Under the pieces are notes generated by a model. It did not search any database, was not told the origin of the DNA, and saw only the letters and a list, made by a program, of their open reading frames with translations. Below, piece after piece: positions 34,951-46,659 of a stretch of 64,000 bases of DNA. This stretch comes from Astropecten irregularis (Eukaryota > Echinodermata > Asteroidea > Paxillosida > Astropectinidae): assembly GCA_963971285.1 (NCBI GenBank), contig OZ020261.1:6141983-6205982 (forward strand), read 5' to 3'. Every line of letters begins with the position of its first letter. Position 1 is the stretch's first letter. The translations under genes were made by a program, and so were the position numbers.

Positions 34951-35396
34951 AGGCAAGCTCTACCATCCGACGTGGATTCTGCATACCCTCCTGGACCCTC
35001 AGTTCTCAGTCCATGTGTGCTGTGCATGTTGCAATCCTGAACTTCTATCAGTAAAATAGCTGACACAAATTATATAGATATAATTAATTGATGAGAGTTG
35101 TCAACTTGATTCCGTCCTCGCTGCTTCTCTGTGAGACCTTTGGCCCTCTGGGTAATGTGTCCAAACTCGAAAGGCATCTGTGTCTTTTGTTTTTGTTGTC
35201 GTGATAGAATCTACATATCATTGGTTATTGACAACAAAGCAACCAATCAGGCTGCAGCAAGCATCAGAACTTGCCTGAATATGATTGGCCGAGGACATTA
35301 TCCAACCATACAGTTTGCACTTTTCAGTTTGCATTTCATAGTGAAAATCTTTGTGTAGATTTTTTATTATCGCAAAAGTCTCAGGATGTTTCATAC
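34951..35396 (+). other. Probable 3' UTR of the JHY-like gene
   Basis: Sequence after the JHY stop codon. No canonical AATAAA was seen before the MITE at 35397, so the transcript may extend further. The first clear AATAAA is at about 37264. Confidence 0.4.
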
Positions 35397-35535
35397 CAGG
35401 GGTCGATTTTACCAAACTCTTCGTTACTTGCTATCAATCGTAGGACTTTTGATGCATTGAAGCCTTACATGAGATGGGTTATTCTTCGTAACTCGAGTTA
35501 CGATTGATCGCAGGGCTTCGTGAAATCCACCACAG
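35397..35535. mobile_element. MITE with CAGGGGTCGATTTCAC ends, copy 1
   Basis: Left CAGGGGTCGATTTTACCAAA and right CTTCGTGAAATCCACCACAG are inverted, with internal inverted halves CAATCGTAGGAC and ACGATTGATCGCAGG. Relatives at 48513-48639 and 55170-55323. Confidence 0.7.
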
Positions 35536-36796
35536 GACTAGTTTTCCAGTGAGCTTTGAGATGGTAGTGCTGCTTTCAGCAGCTGATTGTGCCTTTTATT
35601 AACAACAATTGAGACAGTAAAGAAGCCTTGCAACCTTTTCCAAACCCCGGCTCCGGCTTCGTCTCAGTCATCCATATGCTGAAAATATGGGTTGTGCTTT
35701 CTCATTGAAGCTGAAGCTCTAATTTCCTTTTCAAACCAGAGAATCTACTTCCAAATCACAACCAAAAGCCTCTACATGTATTTTGATACCTGTTATTTTA
35801 AAACAGATACACAAAATGGAGCTGGAGCCGGTGGTTTGGAAAAGGAACTTGAACGGAACCATTTCCTTTGTACAGAAGATAAACTGTATATAAAGCTGTA
35901 TATTTCCAGTGGTTATTAATATTTTTTTATTATTTTTATCGTTGCCGTCCCGGTTTGCCAATTTGCACCGTCTGAAATGTTAACCCACAATGCACTAATT
36001 ATATATGTTTGTAAATAGCCAGAAATGCGTGCACGCTTGCTTGTAAAGAAAGAAAGAAAGAAATGTGAGAATTTACCTCAAATTGAGAATTTTTGAGAAA
36101 GATAGGTTAGAACTAATAATTTTTTTGTAATTTTGTGCCGAGTTTATTTTAACAAATACATTAAGAATTGTACATCTGTATAGAAAACATAAACATATTG
36201 TATGGTATAACAAAGTATTTTTTAAAAGATATGTATGACCAAAAAGCATTTGATAAAAAACAGTTAGTATGGATACAGATATATTCCTGCTACGGCGAAC
36301 CTTGAACCATTGTAGTATTCTAGTGACATCTTCCAAGGTCACAGTATTTTTTTACACGAGCTCACGTACTGAGTGTACCTTAGTCTTTGATCCAATACGC
36401 CTTTCGCGGTGCTGGATCCGATATGCATAATCCATAATGTGCACAAGATTCACTGTTACAACAGCACTCTCTGACGAGTACCAGCCGCTAAAATTATGTT
36501 CGTATAATGTACATGTACCCGGCCGGCACGATATAATGGTTGCGGTTGGATTAGGACTCATTCCAATTGCTAAGAATGTCTTGCAATCAAGACTAAGTGT
36601 GCCTTTGATGCTGTCCTAATTACTTCCTGTTCATGGAACAAAGGAGGACCATTGTGTCAGCACCAAAAGAAGATTAAATTTTAATTTTCTAGGTTTTTCC
36701 CAGGTTTTTGCCTTTTAGTCAAATTATTAAGCTTGTGAACTCGACCACGATATTATTCCAGAGTGATCCCCAAATTTATTGGGTCTGTTCCAATAA
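35536..36796. other. Intergenic, nothing firm
   Basis: AT-rich DNA. GTGTACCTTAGTCTTTGAT (about 36373) and ATCAAGACTAAGTGTGCCTT (about 36586) are imperfect inverted repeats and may bound another small MITE. No gene seen. Confidence 0.35.
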
Positions 36797-37205
36797 CGGT
36801 TCAAAACACCTGTTCAGAACTATTCCAGAATGCCTGTTCAGAACTATTCCAGAACACCTGTTCAGAACTATTCAAGAACACCTGTTCAGAACTATTCAAG
36901 AACACCTGTTCAGAACTATTCCAGAACACCTGTTCAGAACTTATCCAGAACACCTGTTCAGAACTATTCCAGAACGCCTGTTCAGAACTTATCCAGAACA
37001 CCTGTTCAGAACTATTCCAGAACACCTGTTCAGAACTTATCCAGAACACCTGTTCAGAACTATTCCAGAACACCTGTTCAGAACTTATCCAGAACACCTG
37101 TTCAGAACTATTCCAGAACACCTGTTCAGAACTATTCAAGAACACCTGTTCAGAACTATTCCAGAACACCAGTTCAGAACTTATCCAGAACACCTGTTTA
37201 GAACT
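36797..37205. repeat. 24-bp minisatellite (about 16-17 units)
   Basis: Unit AACACCTGTTCAGAACTATT plus CCAG, with ACTATTCC/ACTTATCC/ACTATTCA variants that alternate over part of the array. Eight-codon period, so both strands show 120-170 codon ORFs that are artefacts. Every unit contains the E box CACCTG and the imperfect palindrome GAACACCTGTTC. Confidence 0.95.
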
Positions 37206-38402
37206 GCTGGCCATTTACATGTTATGTAGGTCCAAGTCTTCTCCATTATGAACGTCGTTTCAATAAAATTCATGTCCTTCAAGGTCTAGAACATCATTTC
37301 CATTCTATGACTTAAGAGAGTTACATGTACCATCAAGTTTGTATAAAAAAATTATTTTCTGTCTGAAATGTTGAATTTGTACTTAAAAAGTGTTCAGACT
37401 TGGGCAAAGGACCAAATTAATATATTTTTTTGGTGATATTTGTATAACATGTATTCCTTTGCAGTATTCCTGGTTTTCCATACAGACTTTTTACCATTTT
37501 TATACAGATTGGTTCCATCCATACAGAAGTGCTTTTCAACAATTAATTAAGTATACATATTAATGAATTTGGTTTGGAGATAGATGATTTGCCAATAAGA
37601 CTTGGACTTCACCGACATGTATGCAGTGCTCATCCATTTCAGTGAAGGGCAAGCCTAATTTGCATTTAATTACATGTAAGTACTGGTATACATGCATTGC
37701 ATCTGCATATAATGTACCTTGTTTAAGAACTGCACCAGCTTCACACAAATTGTTGCTGTAGAGAGTCTGACATTCTCAAGACAGAGCAGTGTTTGACTTG
37801 TCAAATGAAAAGAAACTTCTATCTGGTTCTGCTCAGAACTACACACAGTACACACTCGCAAAAGAAGTGTACAGTACATGGTGCCACCACAAACTCCTTT
37901 ACACACAAGTCTCATTTACAAACACAAACATTGTGGGTTATCAGCTAATGTTCCACATACATGCGTTTCACTTGTGACTAATACAAAGTTTGTGTTTTGC
38001 TTGGTTGGACAATTTGGTATATTGGACATATTTCTAAAGGCGTAACATTTTGTTGTATACAAGCATTTTATACTGTATTAGTTTCACTGAATTGGACTCA
38101 ATGTTTATTCATTATAATAAATTATTTGCCCATGGAAATGTACATGCACTAAGTATTCAAGTTGTGGAATTTATTCTACTTCATCAACGTGCTTGTTTAG
38201 AAATGTGAAAATTTTCATAAAATGACTTACATAAAAGTAATGTGTATTAAACCGTCCAATATGAATGCCTTTATATATTATTCCTAGAAATTTAAGTCTT
38301 CTTGAAATTAAGATAATAAAAGAGAAGGGCGTGAGTATGCCTTATTATACATATAAATTGATCGATCACTTGAGTTAATGTTATTTTGAATTTGCTTGTT
38401 AC
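37206..38402. other. Intergenic, nothing recognised
   Basis: AT-rich DNA with AATAAA near 37264 that could end a plus-strand transcript. No supported exon. Confidence 0.35.
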
Positions 38403-38406
38403 TTAA

Positions 38407-38748
38407 AGGTACAGTACAGGATTCCTTACGTACCAAAAAATAAATGTTCATAGATTTACGTATAACTTTCAGGATATGATGATACATTTAGTACTGGTAG
38501 AAACATACTGTTAAAATATTTCCGTGTAAATTAAGAAATTACCGGTAGTCAAACATAGACCGAAAACAGTTTTGACCTCGGGGTAAGATCAAAACCATTC
38601 TTTATGTTTTATAAAAAAAAAAGGTTGGTTTTTCGCTATTTCCTCGTGACCCAGATGTCTGTTTGAGCTCAAAATGTTCACAGATTTATCATTTCATGAT
38701 GGATCAGACAAAGAGTGAGCTGTTTTGTGACCTTTACTAATCATGCCT
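38407..38748. mobile_element. TTAA-flanked MITE, family 3, copy 1
   Basis: Left end AGGTACAGTACAGGATT, right end AATCATGCCT (diverged). TTAA at 38403-38406 and 38749-38752. Shares the internal GATTTACGTATAACTTTCAG with family 1. Confidence 0.7.
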
Positions 38749-39009
38749 TTAAAATGATTTGATATCAACGGCCATTTATACTTGTTTTCGAGATTTCTAG
38801 GATTTCCCTAGTCACTAATTTTCAGCACCATGAGATGAAAATGTCTTTATTATGGAGTTAACCCTTTTGTCAGAACTATTAAAATAGATTCTCACAAATA
38901 TCATACCTTATCCAAAAAGTCAATATGAAACCTGCCAACCTTAGGTTTGTTTATCATACCTTATGATGAATTTCAAATTTAAATTTTAAATTAATTTGGG
39001 ATTTGATAG

Positions 39010-39170
39010 GTGAATTAAGAAAAATGTAATGGAGCGGGATTCAAACCTGAACACCGTTCAGGAGGTCGCCGGTTTGAGTCTCGCTCCACTCAATTTTTTC
39101 TTTGTTCACCTTTCAATGACTTATAATTCAGTCAGTTTCCCTTGTAATTATTTGATAATTAATTTGGGAC
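39010..39170. repeat. Foldback derivative of the tRNA-type SINE
   Basis: Two inverted copies of the T-arm and tail meet head to head: GGAGCGGGATTCAAACC, then GGTTTGAGTCTCGCTCC, with an inner stem GAACACCGTTC. The right copy continues into TTTTTTCTTTGTTCACCTTT and GTTTCCCTTGTAATTATTTG. The A-box half is missing. Confidence 0.65.
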
Positions 39171-39732
39171 TTGTTTGAAGCAACTAACCCCATTTCAAAC
39201 AGGCATTCTCCAGTGATCCACCGAACAAATTGAAGTGCAAAATTTGAATAAAATAATGTAGGTACATGATTTGGAAAGTTTGACGTCTGAAACAATTAAG
39301 AGCGCCTGGTGCCGAAATATCGAAGGTCTTGGTTGTTCAGAACGGCTCCAAATTCCAGAAAGATGTCGCTCTGTGCAAGAAGTGTGCCAGAACTTATCGT
39401 GCCTGTCTGCGGCAGAACTCAATGCAAATAATCATAATTAATATATAAATGTATGCAAATAAGCTGCAGTTCAGAACTGCAGACATATCCCACAATCCAC
39501 ACATACAAAACTTTTAATAGTCTGGTTCCAATACCAAGACTTTTTTAATAACAGTCGTCAGTAAATAATAGTACAGGGAACCAACCAGACAAAACTTCGC
39601 GCGCGTCGAAATAAGTCTGAAAAGGACTAGACACCTGCCGGTCATACATCACAGGTTGCACTTTTCAAGAACTTTGGCCGAAATACAAACAAGAACACAT
39701 TTTAAAGGCAAAGACTGCATGAGTGAACAAAA

Positions 39733-41975
39733 ATGAAGACTGCTACGATATGTCGTGAGGGTTGTGTACGACGACAACAGCGGGGGAGCTGCCATGTAGG
39801 AGGTACACGTATGTAGATGCTTTATTTTCCATAAGTTCCTCCTCGCAAAAGCAAAATTACAGTTTTCTGTAATAACTTTGTTAATTGTAGGCCCTACTAC
39901 AACATTTTCATGGTTTTTGTGAATGCCTCGATCTTCTGTCTATAACTAAAACTGTAAACGGCAGGGTAATTCGACTTCTACAATAACTGAGCCGGTCGTT
40001 ATTTTGACCACCAACGTACAGTCTGAAACGGTAGCATAAATCATCGGGAGGGAAAAGTGTTTTCCTAACGTCTATGCTGAAACGTAAACAACCCCAAAAG
40101 TCTTCTACATAGTTGCTGCATGCAAGTCAAGTACTTCTCCAGTGTATTAAAGGTAGGCCTAGTATCATACTTTGGTAAGAAACCAAAACAGAAAAGTTCA
40201 CAGATTTACGTATAACTTACAGGGTATGAAGATGGTGTTGGTAGAAACATACCAATAAAATTGTTCCGCCTGAAATGGTATATTTATCCAGAAATTAGTC
40301 AAACAACGACCGAAAATATTTTTTATCTTTTAAAAGATAAAAAATAAAAAATAAATGACTTAAGAAATATTGTGGCCGTTTTTCACTGTTTTCTCAAAAA
40401 GTGGGCACCGTATGGGACTGAAATTTTCACAGATGACTGTTATTGTATCTGTCTTGATATTTGTGTCCATGAATCTGTACTTCTTTGATAAAAACCAAAG
40501 CATGATACTACCTTTAAGTTGAATAAGTTCGCCTGTCAGAAACCAAAATCTGAATTGGGACAATCTTAAATGCTTATATTTTTTGTTCTAATCTCTTTAT
40601 CTCGGCTGGAACGCCTGTCTGAAACGGAGTAAGCTTTCATTGACCGACATGTGGAATTTCAAACTTTGTCAAAATTAGAAATTAAGCCCGTTTCGATTAA
40701 GAATTATCATTAATTGTTTTTAAAACAAATAAAATAATATGTCTTTTCTATTTCAGATTTGGAATTCGCTGGAAACAACTGTAAACCGAGATGGTCCAAG
40801 ATGTCATCTAAAGGTAAGCTAGTTTAATTAGATACAGTATGTATGAAAATATAAATTTTCAAACTTAATCGAAATTACAAATGAAATTTGGTTCGATAAA
40901 AAATTATCATTATTTTCAAAACAAATGTATGTCATCCTGACATCCAGATATCCAAATATATATCCTTTGAACAAATCTCCTTTCTCAGAAAGGTATTACT
41001 TAAAAACATGTTAAATTTGGGCCCAAAAGTCAGATAAATGCTTTAGAAAGAAGCAAATGTTGGTATACAGTATCTGACAAAACTTTAAATTGTTACTTGG
41101 TTATTTTGCCATATTTTAAACATAACAAAATGTGATGTGACAATGTTATGCCCTATAATACAAAGTAATCATTTAAACCAACACAAAGCAAACAGAAAGA
41201 AAACAATAAACTATTAAAGGTACATGTATAATACATGATTGATAATGGTCACAGAACAGCACTCACATTTTGTCTAATCCAGCATGTAGGCCTACATGAA
41301 ATGATAAACCTGTGACAATTTGAGCTCAATCGAAAATTTGAGGCAAATTAATGTTTCTTATAAAACAAAGAATGGTTTTGTTCTTACCCCGAGATCAAAA
41401 CTGTTTTTGGTCTTTATTATACTTATTTCTGGATAAATACACCATTTCAGGTGGAACAATTTGTAACCACCTGCACCATCTTCATACCCTGAAAGTTATA
41501 CGTGAATCTGTGACCATTTCTGTTTGGGTACGTTACCAATCCTGTATTGTACCTTTAAAGCAGAATTAAAAATAAACACTTCACCTCAAAATTAATTTTT
41601 TTTTTCAGTCTTTTTTTTTTATTTCAGTTCCAAAATACCAACAGTCATTTAACATTACAAATATAGACCTTTATCACTGATAAATAATCACTTTTATGGG
41701 TAACAATAGGGATCATGTAAATTCCAATCCCGACGTTCTTACATTCTCTTTTAGTGAAGCTTGTTTGTTTGTTTGTCTGTTTGTTTGTTTGCACGTCATT
41801 GTACAGTTTACATACACATGGTGTTTGTTTTTATATTAGTTTAAATCTATACAGTTTTATTTATTTGGTTATTTATTTTTTTCATACAAAACTAGGCAAT
41901 GTACATGTACATTATGAAGTGAACGGCATGGTACACAAATTTCCCCCTAAATGCCATAATGGACTCTGCCAGTGA
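39733..41975 (+). CDS. Candidate three-exon small gene (68 residues), unrecognised
   Basis: I do not recognise the product. Exon 1 runs from ATG 39733 to 39802 (donor GTACAC), exon 2 40757-40813 (acceptor TTTTCTATTTCAG, donor GTAAGC) and exon 3 41896-41975 (acceptor ATACAAAACTAG, stop TGA). Lengths 70, 57 and 80 nt keep one open frame across both junctions. The peptide includes DLEFAGNNCKPRWSKMSSKG and YEVNGMVHKFPPKCHNGLCQ; it is cysteine-bearing and basic, with no signal peptide evident. A strong donor, GTGAGT, overlaps the stop at 41971, so a longer spliced form is possible. A CpG-bearing stretch (CTTCGCGCGCGTCG) about 140 bp upstream may be the promoter. TTAA MITEs lie in both introns. Three in-phase open exons can occur by chance. 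Confidence 0.3.
40151..40513. mobile_element. TTAA-flanked MITE, family 1, copy 5
   Basis: Ends AGGTAGGCCTAGTATCATAC (with a small insertion) and AAGCATGATACTACCT. TTAA at 40147-40150 and 40514-40517. Confidence 0.85.
41218..41554. mobile_element. TTAA-flanked MITE, family 3, copy 2
   Basis: Ends AGGTACATGTATAATACAT and CAATCCTGTATTGTACCT. TTAA at 41214-41217 and 41555-41558. Confidence 0.8.
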
Positions 41976-44400
41976 GTATAAAAACAAAAACAATTAGACC
42001 CCTCCACTATTTCCAGGGTGGGGTTTTCTATTCTGATTTGTTTTGTTTCTCATTTTGTTTGTTATATCTGTTTAGATAAATAATTCATTTTCATTAAAAC
42101 TGTCGACCCTGAAAAGGGAAGGAACATAGAATTTTGAGGAAAACAAAATTGTCCTTAACTCCCTGGCACTATTTAGGGGAAAAACATAAAAACAAAGCAT
42201 TTTTCATATACAATATTAACAAGACAGTAACTTTTCCATATTTTTTTAGACAAGGATTATTTTTCACATAAAATTGACATTGTTTTTACACAAATTAACA
42301 GATTTAACACATGATTTCACATCAAGTGGGCAAGCGCTCAAAAATTCATTTCTCCAAACTATTGAATTCTTCTGAGGACTGGAAGCAAGTTTAAGGAATA
42401 AGTTTTTTTTAAACAAAATTATAAAAAAATGATTCCGTTTGAATACAATAAATCTGTCATGATTTTAAGTACGTCCAAATGTGTCATATTATATACACAT
42501 GACTATTTTCTCTTGCATAACTTGTTCAACGCCCAGACAAGATACAAACATAAAATAATTCACATTTATTCAACAGAAATTAAGATTGTTCATTCTGATC
42601 ATCCACTGATCACATAAATACAAAAAATACTCAAAACTTGATCTTCAGGTAAATGACTGTGTTTTGTTTTTCATGGTAGCAGCCATTTTGAATTGATTAT
42701 TTTTGAAAAAAAAATATAACATTTCAAAGTGGAGAAAGAAAAAATTGACTGAAGTGGGATTCACTATCTCTTGAAACCTGAGACAATCCAGGTGATAGGA
42801 ATGGAATAGGTTCGTAGAATGACATCCTTGAGTACCAGGTGAACAAATACAGCCAACGCCTTTCCACAAATTTCACACATTCTGTGGATGTTAAGGGTTA
42901 CTTCATACATGGACATACAGTGGACAGCACACACACCAGCACAGTCATGACACGCAAGCAAGAGGGTACGTAAACTTCTTAAAACATCACCATCAAGGTT
43001 GAAATTAAATCACAGACATAACGTCAACTTCACCAACCAACAACATGTATCACAATGTGTTTAAAAAATTGTTTGCTTTTTGCACAACTTTAGACGAAAA
43101 AAACTGAACACTTGTAAAGTTGTATAACTTGATAGATATGATACTTGAAACAAGAACAACTTTCACTGGTACTGCTGTCACTGGTGCCCTGATGTAAATG
43201 TTTGATTATGTGATATATACACAAGCACAGACGGATTAGAATGGATTTCTACTAAAAAGATGCCTGAAGTTAACATGTGGCCATTGCATGGCAACTGTTT
43301 AGCAATCCAAATTCAACTATGTGAAAACAATCAATGGATGATAGCAACCAACTACCTTAGTGAGCCTCAGATGAATCAGTCAGCATGACATTACTTTCTT
43401 TTTGCCCCAATCTGAGTTTAAAACAGTAAAATTTAGAATATTCTTTTTTAACATTCAAATTAAGAAAAAAAATAACCATTTTTTTTCACCAAGAAACAAG
43501 CTTTCACATGAAACAGTCGTGCACATACACAAATAATCAACCAATGGGTGGACGCAGAAAAAATATTAAGACTGATTTCAAATGTATCGTCATGTTAACC
43601 ATAATTCAGTAATGCTCTGAATTGAGCTAATTTTCATCCAGTAATTATACAGGTAAGTTTAAAAAGTGGAAGATGCTGTGGTGGGTACAAATGAATTCAT
43701 AAAAAGTGCATTTTCAAAAATCTAAAAACAATTCAAAATCACAAAACTCATCTTGACGAAGCCAAATTTGAATCTACATGACATAAAAACATCTAGTGCA
43801 GATTTCACAAGATGACAAACAAGTTTTCGAATCGAGTGACATTTTTTTAACAGTGAAATTCAGCAGCAATTTAAGGTCAACATAAATTTTGATTGGAGGG
43901 ACCAAATATATATGAAATAACAAGTTTACACGTTAACACGAGTAACAGACTTTATGATGGTCTTCAGAATGTTTCCCATTTCCAGGTAGAATTGCCCTTC
44001 AAAAAGGAAAGTGGCCTCTAACAATTTCCAATACACATACATGTACTACAAAGGTTTTAACTGGCCAGAGTGATCTTTCGTAAATTGTATTTTGGGTATT
44101 ACACATGCAAGCCAGGGCGAGTCAAAATTGGTGTCAAACTTACACGTCTAAATACGATATGTGTATTAAGTCATTTATAGTGTATTAATTAAGTTTTCTT
44201 TCAAAAGCCTGTGATATACATGTAGCATTGTGAGGCACTTGATGGCATACAGTGGACAATGCGTTTACATGCAAGACATGTATGAATAAAGGTAAAGCTT
44301 GGCTAGTTTCAATGTTGCCTAAGTAGCGCCCTCTCCAGGTGGCACATATATTCAGAAGAACACATCCCTGCCCTGGCTCTGTATTGGCCAGATCACCTTT
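41976..44400. other. No gene recognised
   Basis: AT-rich, mostly unique-looking DNA. A short SINE remnant (GAAAAAATTGACTGAAGTGG, about 42733) is present. Open minus-strand frames at 42764-42961 and about 43939-44055 look faintly protein-like but lack splice support. It could partly be a long SIK3 3' UTR read on the minus strand. Confidence 0.3.
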
Positions 44401-44663
44401 CCACTGATCTACATGTATACAAACTGGATAGGTCGCGCAACTCTGCCCGTGAAGCATCCGTGCGGCCATTTTGGGATATTCAATACAATGGCAGGCGCGG
44501 CAGCCGGTGTATGCAGTGAATCGCTGCACAGCATGCTGTGCAGTCATGCGGTGCAATGAGTATTGTGCTGAATATCCTAACATGGCCGCTGGTGACTTCA
44601 CGGCTCACCGTCTAATCACAGCACCCGCGACCTATCCAGTTTGTATACTGTAGATCAGTGCCA
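44401..44663. mobile_element. Foldback MITE
   Basis: About 37-bp terminal inverted repeats: CCACTGATCTACATGTATAC with AACTGGATAGGTCGCG on the left, complement at 44626-44663. A second inner hairpin pairs GGCCATTTTGGGATATTCAA with GAATATCCTAACATGGCC, around TGCACAGCATGCTGTGCA. Confidence 0.8.
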
Positions 44664-46659
44664 CCTTTCACATAGAAGGGGCACTTCTGTGAGCAAATCC
44701 AAAATGGTTGACAAAAAAAACATTTTAGATGTTGAACTTAATAGACCTACCACACAAAGGTCCCAGTCTCCACGTACCTTTGAAAAAATCCCCAAATCAC
44801 CATCGTGACCCAATAAACAGAAAACATTTTGCGGCCCGGGCATCAATCTTATAATTTTAAACCAACACACAACTACTGATAGTATTCGTTGATATACAAT
44901 CATTAAAAAAAAATCACCATGGAAACAGCAACAGCATGAAAAAATGCAAAGATCGCGTCATAAGTACTAAAATATATATTTTTTTTGTTTTGTATGTCAA
45001 ATTCTTACACGTAGCAACAAAATCAAGGCAAATATAAATAACATTCAATAATTATCATCAGTTTGTCGCAATATATTGAATTCATACAAAAAAATAACAA
45101 TAAATAAATGTGAATTTATCATATCAATGTGTATATGTATATCAAATGCACTATTAAACATGATGTTTTTGTCACAGTTTGCAGACGTAAGGTGGAAAAC
45201 ACACTATCAGGGAAAATTAATTATTACAGATTTACAGACTTTTGACAGTTTGGCCTGAGAAACAAACAAGGAAACATACAAATTGACCAACCAACCAACC
45301 AAGTTATCAAGGGACAATGCTACAGCTTGGAAAACACAAGGCAACCCAAGATTTTTAGGGTTTTTTGTTTTCAATTTTTTTTACTCGACTTTACAAAACA
45401 GGCATTTTTTTGGTGCCTTTAATATCCTTACAAGATTTTTCCTTAATTCCTTCCCACTGATATTCCAGTTGATTTTCCACATGTTTTTCCATGAGGAAAA
45501 TATATTTCTTTTGCCACTTGAACAGAAACAGAACTTCCAAGATTTTTCCACACTTTAAAACAAAGACTTCCATGGCCAACCACACTGTTTCCTAGACTAG
45601 AGATGGAACCTGCAATATTCTCCTTTGCCTTTTCCATGAATCAATGTGAAACTTCCATGATTTTCCATGCATTTTCCGGGAAGACATTAGACCGAGTCCC
45701 ATGGTCAGTCATGAAACTTTCATAACTTGTTGCACCCTTTTTTTTCCCAGGGATAGACATCACACTTCCAGGATTTTCCATTTTTTCCATGATAAAACAT
45801 GAATCTTCTGTACACTTCATCCACGAACCCAGACACAAGACTTCCAGGATTTTCCAAAACTTTTTCCCTGATCCAATATGAAATCTTCCATGATTTTGCA
45901 GCACCTTTTCCATAACAACCAATCAGCTATCAAGATCCCTCCAAGTCTAATATCGAAATCATTGCATGGCTACGGCTTGGAAATACACACAAGTCTCTGG
46001 TAGCAGCTGCAGCTACTCCCATTGATTTGTGCGTAATTGAAAGCCATAGCCGATTCATTAAAAAGACATGGTTATCTTTGCACCTAGTAGGAGCAGAACT
46101 TCCATAGGTTCTGAACCTGCTGCTACACAAAACCTCTTAGGCAAAACCAGGGGGGAAAAAGGCATTTACAATTTTCCTTCCTTTAGTTTTTTGTTTGCCC
46201 AATGAATCCACCTGCATCACATTAAAATTACCAATCACAGAATTTTAAACATTAAGTAAAATTTCATTCTAAAAATTTCATTTTAAATGTGCATGTATTC
46301 CTAGAATTTGTCTAAAAAAAAATGTCCAGCTGTCAAACTCGATTCCTATAAAATTTGCAGTTCATGATTTTTTTTTCTTTAAAGGTAGAGGTGGTGTCCC
46401 TTATCTCCCAACAAAATTAAAATTCTAAAATATATTACTTATACATCTCTGCTTTAAAAAAAAAAATAATTACACATATACACAAAACTGATAAAACAGC
46501 AATACAGATTACAGCATTATTTTCGCGCTTGATTTTTCAAATCAATGCTAAAATACTGCAAATTTGATTACAAAATTTTGAAATAAAAATCTATTTAGCA
46601 CCTATGTAAAATTACTTTACCCATTTCCCCCAGAGACCTTGTCCCTTGATAATGACAGT
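44664..46659. other. No gene; degenerate TTCCATGATTTTCCA-type repeats
   Basis: From about 45420 to 45920 the motif TTCCATGATTTTCCA recurs with many variants every 30-60 bp, an old degenerate tandem repeat. The rest is AT-rich with no recognised feature. Confidence 0.4.

Noticed and set aside
36708-37251. ORFs of 120-173 codons on both strands
   Set aside because: Artefact of the 24-bp (eight-codon) minisatellite.
42764-42961. Cysteine-rich minus-strand ORF of 65 codons
   Set aside because: It adjoins a SINE remnant and lacks splice sites in phase with anything nearby.
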